This document shows, piece after piece, positions 1 through 5,285 of a stretch of 5,285 bases of DNA. The notes beneath the pieces were generated by a model that ran no database searches, was not told the DNA's origin, and was given only the letters and a program-made list of their open reading frames with translations. Where the stretch lies: the NCBI GenBank assembly GCA_029256485.1, contig JAQSXU010000218.1, positions 1-5,285 of the forward strand. The letters run 5' to 3'. The position numbers were made by a program, and so were the translations under genes. This stretch comes from Clostridiaceae bacterium. GTDB lineage: Bacteria > Bacillota_A > Clostridia > Clostridiales > Clostridiaceae. The first letter of the stretch is position 1, and the number at the start of each line of letters is the position of its first letter.

Positions 1-762
1 GATTTTATAAAAGATGAAGAAACAAAAAATACAGTACGAAAAATTGCTGATAAAGCAATGTATGTTAATAAGAATTATACCTCTGCAATAACGGAATTTG
101 TAAATCCATTTGTTGCAGAGCTATGTCTGCCTATAATTAAGAATTTTAGTATAAAATATGAACTTTTCCCCTCATTTGAACAAGGTGAGAGGAAAGTTTT
201 CATTTTATACCCTGATTATCTTGACAGTGTTAAGACAGGCGAATTTATAGTTGGATTAAGGATTAACAATTGTTCAAAATTTAAAGTTTTAAGTCACAAG
301 GATTACCTAGGAGCACTTATGTCTCTGGGAATAGACAGAAATAAAACAGGAGATATTTACGTGTATGACAATTACGCAGATATTGTAATACACAGCGACA
401 TCACTGATTATATAATGTACAATTTAGAAAAAATTGGCCATAATAAAGTAAATGCAGAATTAATAGACGTAAAAAATGTAAATTATAAAGAACAGGAACA
501 TGAGATTTTAAACATAACCAGTTCTTCGATGAGGTTAGACAACATTGTGAAACACATTATCAACAAGTCAAGAGAAATTGCTTCAGATATGGTAAGGGCA
601 GGCAATGTGAAAATCAATTGGCAGGTTGAAGAAAAGGTATCTGAAGAAATAAAGGAACAAGACATGATTTCAATAAGCAGGTATGGGCGATTTAAAATTT
701 CCAAGCTCTCCGGGCTAACAAAAAGTGGCAAATATAAGGTTGAAATCAAGCACTATGTATAA
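1..762 (+). CDS. ylmH: YlmH-family S4-domain RNA-binding protein, 5' end outside the window
   Basis: The frame is open from base 1, and 253 residues are visible. YlmH proteins are usually about 255-260 residues, so only the first few are missing and the Met at 58 is internal: the 19 residues before it (DFIKDEETKNTVRKIADKA) fit the family's N-terminal helix. Visible residues 99-131 carry the YlmH hallmark (HKDYLGALMSLGIDRNKTGD). An S4 RNA-binding domain starts at about 174 (SSSMRLDNIV) and includes AGNVKINW and the YGRFKI strand near 228-233. The protein is cytosolic and binds RNA. From the family, YlmH is ribosome-associated and has been linked to ribosome quality control, and its gene often sits near cell-division genes. 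Here it is directly followed by lspA after 12 nt, so the two are probably co-transcribed. The assignment to the family is firm; the precise role in this organism is inferred. Confidence 0.92.
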   Translation, partial: DFIKDEETKNTVRKIADKAMYVNKNYTSAITEFVNPFVAELCLPIIKNFSIKYELFPSFEQGERKVFILYPDYLDSVKTGEFIVGLRINNCSKFKVLSHKDYLGALMSLGIDRNKTGDIYVYDNYADIVIHSDITDYIMYNLEKIGHNKVNAELIDVKNVNYKEQEHEILNITSSSMRLDNIVKHIINKSREIASDMVRAGNVKINWQVEEKVSEEIKEQDMISISRYGRFKISKLSGLTKSGKYKVEIKHYV

Positions 763-774
763 TGAGGGGTATTT

Positions 775-1243
775 ATGAACGTATTTATAGGAATAATATT
801 TGTGGCTTCCATTGCAATTGACCAAATTACAAAGCTATGGGCAGTAAACGTATTAAAGAATGGCGGCTCAATCAAAATAATAGGAGATTTTCTTAGATTT
901 ACTTATGCGGAAAATAAGGGAGCAGCCTTCAGTATTCTTCAAAACCAAAGAGTTTTTTTCATAATAATTACAATAATTATGCTCATAGTTCTAGCATACA
1001 TTTACTTTAAAACTAAAAATATTTCTAAAATGTCTAAGCTTTCAATAGCAATGATTGCAGGAGGAGCAATAGGAAATTTTATTGACAGAGTACGTCTGGG
1101 TTATGTTATAGATCTTATAGATGTTAGGTTTGGAAACTTTTATAATTTTCCTATTTTTAACGTTGCTGATAGTTTTGTTGTTTGTGGTACAATATTGATG
1201 ATAATTCTGATTCTTTTTAACAGATTTGAAAAGAGTGAAATTA

Positions 1244-1251
<8 letters not shown>
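775..1251 (+). CDS. lspA: Lipoprotein signal peptidase (signal peptidase II)
   Basis: This membrane aspartyl protease removes the signal peptide from prolipoproteins after lipidation of the lipobox cysteine. At 158 residues it has the usual family length. Visible motifs are DQITK at 16-20, the conserved ENKGAAFSI at 46-54, GGAIGNFIDR at 96-105, YVIDLID at 110-116 and FNVADS at 128-133. The catalytic aspartates should be D113 and D132, whose 19-residue spacing matches characterised LspA proteins. Hydrophobic segments at roughly 3-15, 60-78, 89-101 and 133-149 give the expected four membrane spans. The ATG start has a good ribosome binding site, GAGGGG at 764-769, 5 nt upstream. It lies 12 nt after ylmH, and its end overlaps the following rluD start by 8 nt, which suggests translational coupling. 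All key residues are present. Confidence 0.97.
1231..1235 (+). promoter_or_regulatory. Ribosome binding site that decides the rluD start
   Basis: AAGAG lies 8 nt before the ATG at 1244, inside the end of lspA. No comparable site precedes the in-frame TTG at 1226 (upstream bases TCTTTTTAACAGAT), so the ATG at 1244 is preferred. The site is only moderately strong. The 8-nt overlap with the lspA stop suggests that re-initiation by ribosomes finishing lspA helps translation. Confidence 0.55.
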
Positions 1252-2733
<1,482 letters not shown>

Positions 2734-2747
2734 CAATAAATAATAAT

Positions 2748-2799
2748 TTAAAAAAGTTCATTTTAATTGATAGTAAGTCCTTAAAGTGAACTTTTTTAA
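2748..2799. terminator. Bidirectional intrinsic terminator between convergent operons
   Basis: An inverted repeat pairs 2748-2766 with 2781-2799: 19 bp with one G-T wobble, loop of about 14 nt. The core AAAAAAGTTCA (2750-2760) is perfectly matched by TGAACTTTTTT (2787-2797). A-runs and T-runs at the base give a U-tract on either strand. It lies 15 nt after pyrR and just past the 3' end of the minus-strand flippase gene, so it can end both transcripts. The stem is AT-rich, as is common in low-GC genomes. Confidence 0.88.
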
Positions 2800-2822
2800 T
2801 AATAAAATAGTAAAACTTTTAA

Positions 2823-3875
2823 TCAATTAATAATAATTTTTTTATTTCGTATAGCTGTAATAGTAAAAGAAAAAATACCACTGAATATTAAACTAAAATA
2901 GTAGTTTATTCCTCTCCATAGTAGCAAAGCTGTTGAAATAATATTTGCAGGGAATAAATGCCCAAACAGAAGTAAAAAGCCTATTTCGCTTGCACCTGCT
3001 GTGCCAGGGGTAGGTATAAAGGATACTGCCATATATAAGAATGATTGTAAACATATGATATCTATTATATTGGACTCATTTAAATTAAAAGATTTATAAA
3101 CAAAGAATGTAGTGCTGAAATAAACAGTAAGCTGTAAAAAAGAGACTGCGTACATTTTAATTGTGAACCAGTAATCTTCCCTTAATTTCCCAATGCTTTC
3201 TTTATATTCTGAAATAAAGTTTTCTGTTTTGTCAATTAATTTTTTTGTATCTTTTATGACGTGAATTTTGAATAAAAAATTATATATTGATGCGCTTATT
3301 TTTGACAGAATCTGTTGGTTAAAGGCTATTAATAAGATTGTAGTGAGCATAATCATATTTATTATTAACCCCGCAATTACAAAGACAGAAGCACTGTTAT
3401 AATAATTTAGCAATAGTTTTATTTTATATAATGCAAGGCAAACCGAATAAATTGTGACTCCAATTTGAAAAAGTAAAAACTTGCTTATAAGGATTGCTGT
3501 TCCATTGCTTAAAGAAATATTATCGTCCTTGAGAAGGTATAGTTGAACTGGTTGGCCACCAGTCGCCATAGGAGTAATATTACTATAATATTGTCCTATC
3601 ATCGTAACCTTCATTGCAAGCCAAAAGTTTTTTAAGTTTTTTTTGCGATCAGTAAATTTTATTATTAGTGCATAGATCAAGGTTGCTTCAATAAACCAAA
3701 ATATAAAAATAAATAATAATGCTAAAATAATGTAATTTAAATCTATATTTTTTACGACTTTGAACAAATTAATTAAATCATCATTTTTAAACAATATAAA
3801 CAACATAGTAATAGCAGATAAAACAATGAATATTAAACTAAAGGTTTTTTTATATTTTTTGAAAGACATTTTCAT
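2823..3875 (-). CDS. MprF-type flippase-like membrane protein (LPG_synthase_TM / UPF0104 family)
   Basis: This 350-residue integral membrane protein resembles the N-terminal flippase half of MprF, which moves modified phospholipids to the outer leaflet. It lacks MprF's C-terminal aminoacyl-transferase domain, so it should not make lysyl-phosphatidylglycerol itself. Hydrophobic stretches lie near 11-30, 47-73, 125-150, 162-186, 241-262, 272-290 and 311-341, with more in between. Family motifs are YYSNITPMATGGQPVQLYLL (96-115), FIPTPGTAGASEIGF (286-300) and LLWRGINYY (318-326). A charged cytosolic-type linker (KKLIDKTENFISEYKE) spans about 211-226. The ATG at 3875 overlaps the upstream gene's stop as ATGA and has a GAGGTGAT site; a second in-frame ATG at 3869 is an alternative start, and the coupling favours the first. 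The glycolipid synthase partner suggests the cargo is a glycolipid. Family membership is firm; transport activity and substrate are inferred. Confidence 0.88.
   Translation of the reverse strand: MKMSFKKYKKTFSLIFIVLSAITMLFILFKNDDLINLFKVVKNIDLNYIILALLFIFIFWFIEATLIYALIIKFTDRKKNLKNFWLAMKVTMIGQYYSNITPMATGGQPVQLYLLKDDNISLSNGTAILISKFLLFQIGVTIYSVCLALYKIKLLLNYYNSASVFVIAGLIINMIMLTTILLIAFNQQILSKISASIYNFLFKIHVIKDTKKLIDKTENFISEYKESIGKLREDYWFTIKMYAVSFLQLTVYFSTTFFVYKSFNLNESNIIDIICLQSFLYMAVSFIPTPGTAGASEIGFLLLFGHLFPANIISTALLLWRGINYYFSLIFSGIFSFTITAIRNKKIIIN
3872..3875 (-). other. ATGA stop/start overlap coupling glycosyltransferase and flippase genes
   Basis: On the minus strand the flippase ATG (3875-3873) shares bases with the glycosyltransferase TGA stop (3874-3872). 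The ribosome binding site GAGGTG lies within the last glycosyltransferase codons (about 3878-3883). This arrangement usually gives coupled translation and near-equal production of the two proteins. Confidence 0.85.
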
Positions 3876-4948
3876 ATCACCTCATTAAGGACTGAGTCGA
3901 TAAGCCTGTTATAATTTATAGTTGCTTTTATTCTTTTTATATTTTTACAGTAATAATTAACCATACTTGGATTGTTATAATAATAATCTAACACATATGG
4001 TAAATTGTTTAGGTCGTCAAGAATAACGCCGATTCTATTTTTTTTGACAAACTCAATATTCCCTTTTTCCTGGCCTATGTTTGAATTTAGAATTATTAAT
4101 GGCAATTCTTTATTTATTGCTTCAAAAATAGTTACCCCACCCGGTTTTGTTACAATAAATATTGACTCATCCATAATTTGATTTAGGTTATTTACATAAC
4201 CATATATTTTAATATTAGCAAAGTTTTTGTATGAAAGTTTTTTAAAAAGTTTTTTGTTTCTGCCGGTTACTATTTTTATATTAAAATTATTGAGATTATC
4301 AAGCTTATTAAGCAAATCTTCAGATATATTATCAATTCCGCTTAATACAATCAAAATCGATTTTTTATCTTTGACAGAAAATTTCACATCTTTATTTATG
4401 AATTCTTTTTTTACCGGTATACCAGTTACAATAATGCTGTTTTTATCTATGCTCTTGTTTATTAGTCTGTTTTTTATCTCAATAGTAGGAACTAAGTATA
4501 GGTTTGTGTTTTTATAAATCCATTCCCAGCTATCTACTACATCGGTAATTACTGTAATTAATTTTATGTTAATATTGTATTCTTCTTTTATTTTTGAAAC
4601 AATACATGAACATAGGGGAAATGTACTTATGATAATCTTAGGTTGTTCAAATTCAATATATTCATAGAATTTTTTATAATACATGTTGCTAAAAATATTA
4701 TCAATAATATTATTTTTATTTATAACTTTTAAATCATACAATTTATTATACACATTAGGATAATTTTCTGTAAGTTCTGAGTACATCTTAGTGCTTATGC
4801 TTTTCATGTTTGGATCTACAATTTCCAATATATCTGCAATAACAACTTTTGTTTGTTTCTGTTCAGTTTCAATTTGTTCTTTTAGTGCATTAGAAACACT
4901 ATTATGCCCATTTCCAAAGGATGCAGTCAATATCAAAATATCAGTCAT
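3872..4948 (-). CDS. MGDG-synthase-like glycolipid glycosyltransferase (GT28-type)
   Basis: The 358-residue protein matches the monogalactosyl/glucosyl-diacylglycerol synthase group (UgtP/MGD type), which transfers a sugar from a UDP-sugar to diacylglycerol at the inner face of the membrane. The N-terminal domain opens with the glycine-rich acceptor loop ASFGNGHNS (9-17, H15 present) and includes ISTFPLCSC (107-115) and TDVVDSWEW (135-143). The C-terminal donor domain has TGIPV (175-179), VTGRN (227-231), GYVNNLNQIM (250-259), and the diagnostic TKPGGVTIFEA (267-277) and GQEKGN (292-297), which bind the nucleotide sugar. Oddities: the family's usual histidine in TDxxxHxxW appears to be S140, and the glycine-rich linker near 200-206 (IVLSGID) is poorly conserved. 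No signal peptide is seen, so the protein is cytosolic or peripheral. AAGGAG at 4955-4960 lies 6 nt before the ATG. Sugar, acceptor and number of sugars added are unknown. Confidence 0.87.
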   Translation of the reverse strand: MTDILILTASFGNGHNSVSNALKEQIETEQKQTKVVIADILEIVDPNMKSISTKMYSELTENYPNVYNKLYDLKVINKNNIIDNIFSNMYYKKFYEYIEFEQPKIIISTFPLCSCIVSKIKEEYNINIKLITVITDVVDSWEWIYKNTNLYLVPTIEIKNRLINKSIDKNSIIVTGIPVKKEFINKDVKFSVKDKKSILIVLSGIDNISEDLLNKLDNLNNFNIKIVTGRNKKLFKKLSYKNFANIKIYGYVNNLNQIMDESIFIVTKPGGVTIFEAINKELPLIILNSNIGQEKGNIEFVKKNRIGVILDDLNNLPYVLDYYYNNPSMVNYYCKNIKRIKATINYNRLIDSVLNEVI

Positions 4949-5007
4949 TTTAAACTCCTTAATCTTTTGAAAAATAAAGTTAAATTTAAATAACAGTAAC
5001 GGTCAAA

Positions 5008-5132
5008 TTTTTACATCAACATAGTTAATATACTATAGATTTATTAAAAAGAAAACTGGATTTAATTAATTTTTGATTAAATAATTTAAAAAAAGCATGC
5101 AATTTAAATGTTTATATTAGTTTTTACATCAA
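5008..5132 (+). repeat. 12-bp direct repeat TTTTTACATCAA, two copies
   Basis: TTTTTACATCAA occurs at 5008-5019 and again at 5121-5132 in the same orientation, start to start 113 bp. Each copy contains TTTACA, close to a -35 element. Only the first has a possible -10 at a suitable distance (TATAGA, 5034-5039, 18 nt away). The copies could be a regulator's binding sites or weak promoter elements. In DNA this AT-rich, chance repetition is possible. Confidence 0.4.
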
Positions 5133-5173
5133 AGCTATTACTTATTACATGTCATCAAAAATAAAAACTTTTA

Positions 5174-5182
5174 TGTTATAAT
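5174..5182 (+). promoter_or_regulatory. Extended -10 promoter driving the rightward gene
   Basis: TGTTATAAT is a perfect extended -10 (TGn plus the consensus TATAAT at 5177-5182). No good -35 lies 16-18 nt upstream (bases around 5153-5159 read CATCAAA), which the TG extension commonly compensates for. Transcription should begin near 5189, giving a leader of about 94 nt before the ATG at 5283. The vegetative sigma factor is the likely user. Confidence 0.6.
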
Positions 5183-5184
5183 AG

Positions 5185-5247
5185 AAAAATAAGCAATGTT
5201 AAAAAATTAGTGACTGAGCAATTAATCAATATTGTTTTGCTATTTTT
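5185..5247 (+). promoter_or_regulatory. Foldable leader segment upstream of the last gene
   Basis: Bases 5191-5200 can pair with 5228-5237 (10 bp with G-T wobbles) and 5185-5190 with 5242-5247 (6 bp), leaving a 4-nt bulge. A competing shorter hairpin, AGCAA (5217-5221) with TTGCT (5237-5241), is followed by A and T6 and looks like a weak terminator. Mutually exclusive structures ahead of a gene suggest attenuation, but the pairing is AT-rich and no known riboswitch or T-box motif was recognised. Confidence 0.2.
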
Positions 5248-5273
5248 TAGTTTATAAAAAAATATTTTATCAT

Positions 5274-5279
5274 GGGGGT
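5274..5279 (+). promoter_or_regulatory. Ribosome binding site of the gene at the window's right end
   Basis: GGGGGT ends 3 nt before the ATG at 5283. It resembles the GAGGGG site used by lspA in this window and supports 5283 as a genuine start. An ATG at 5272, which overlaps these Gs, has no site of its own. Confidence 0.55.
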
Positions 5280-5282
5280 AAT

Positions 5283-5285
5283 ATG
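5283..5285 (+). CDS. Start codon of a rightward gene, product unknown (truncated)
   Basis: Only the ATG is inside the window, so nothing can be said about the protein. The call rests on the G-rich ribosome binding site just upstream and the extended -10 promoter about 100 nt before it. The gene is divergent from the glycosyltransferase/flippase pair and could share its control region. Confidence 0.5.

Larger units (their letters stand above)
4949..5282. other. Divergent intergenic control region, no gene seen
   Basis: This very AT-rich stretch of 334 bases separates the leftward glycosyltransferase from the rightward gene at 5283. I see no credible coding frame; the only ATG-led frames are a few codons long. 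It contains the leader and ribosome binding site of the glycosyltransferase gene, a 12-bp direct repeat, an AT-only inverted repeat (ATTTAAT 5060-5066 / ATTAAAT 5076-5082), the symmetric ATAGT-N6-ACTAT at 5021-5036, and a rightward promoter. A leftward promoter must lie here, but no convincing one was found. The best candidate is TTTTCT (5055-5050), 17 nt, TATATT (5032-5027) on the minus strand; its -35 is poor. Confidence 0.7.

Noticed and set aside
58..762. Met at 58 as the start of ylmH
   Set aside because: The frame is open to base 1 and the upstream residues fit the conserved YlmH N-terminus; there is no ribosome binding site before 58.
1226..1243. TTG start for rluD
   Set aside because: There is no ribosome binding site upstream, whereas the ATG at 1244 has AAGAG at 8 nt; the extra residues are not part of the S4 domain.
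2823..3875. Calling the membrane protein a full MprF lysyl-phosphatidylglycerol synthase
   Set aside because: At 350 residues it has only the membrane flippase-like domain; the C-terminal transferase domain is absent.
4227..4517. Open plus-strand frame of 96 codons inside the glycosyltransferase gene
   Set aside because: It is antisense to a well-supported gene, has no ribosome binding site, and its Leu/Ile/Phe/Ser-rich composition is what the reverse complement of an AT-rich gene gives.
5197..5211. Tiny frame ATG TTA AAA AAT TAG as a leader peptide
   Set aside because: It has four codons, no ribosome binding site and no amino-acid bias that would suggest attenuation.

Overview
The window is low-GC, AT-rich DNA from a Gram-positive (Firmicutes) genome, most likely a member of the Clostridia. 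This rests on the base composition, GAGG/GGAGG-type ribosome binding sites, and the cluster ylmH-lspA-rluD-pyrR, which resembles the Bacillus ylmH...lspA-rluD-pyrR neighbourhood. The genus cannot be fixed from the sequence alone.

Positions 1-2733 hold a tightly packed plus-strand operon. It contains an almost complete ylmH (S4-domain ribosome-associated protein, cut at its 5' end), lspA (lipoprotein signal peptidase), an RluD-family 23S rRNA pseudouridine synthase, and pyrR (pyrimidine-operon attenuator/uracil phosphoribosyltransferase). Gaps are 12 nt, an 8-nt overlap, and 2 nt. The operon ends at a strong hairpin at about 2748-2799. The divIVA and ileS genes that lie between ylmH and lspA in Bacillus are absent here, and no pyrimidine biosynthesis gene follows pyrR.

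Positions 2823-4948 hold a convergent minus-strand pair: an MGDG-synthase-like (GT28-type) glycolipid glycosyltransferase, then an MprF-type flippase-like membrane protein (LPG_synthase_TM/UPF0104). They share a 4-nt ATGA stop/start overlap. The terminator between the two operons is symmetric and can serve both. The pair looks like a small glycolipid 'make and flip' module: the cytosolic enzyme glycosylates a lipid and the membrane protein may move the product across the membrane.

Positions 4949-5282 are a non-coding divergent intergenic region. It has a good extended -10 promoter pointing right (TGtTATAAT at 5174-5182), an AT-rich leader that can fold, and a 12-bp direct repeat. A new plus-strand gene probably starts at 5283, but only its ATG is visible.

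I see no mobile element, CRISPR array, tRNA or rRNA. Most of the window is ordinary housekeeping sequence. The part most worth a second look is the glycosyltransferase/flippase pair and its control region.
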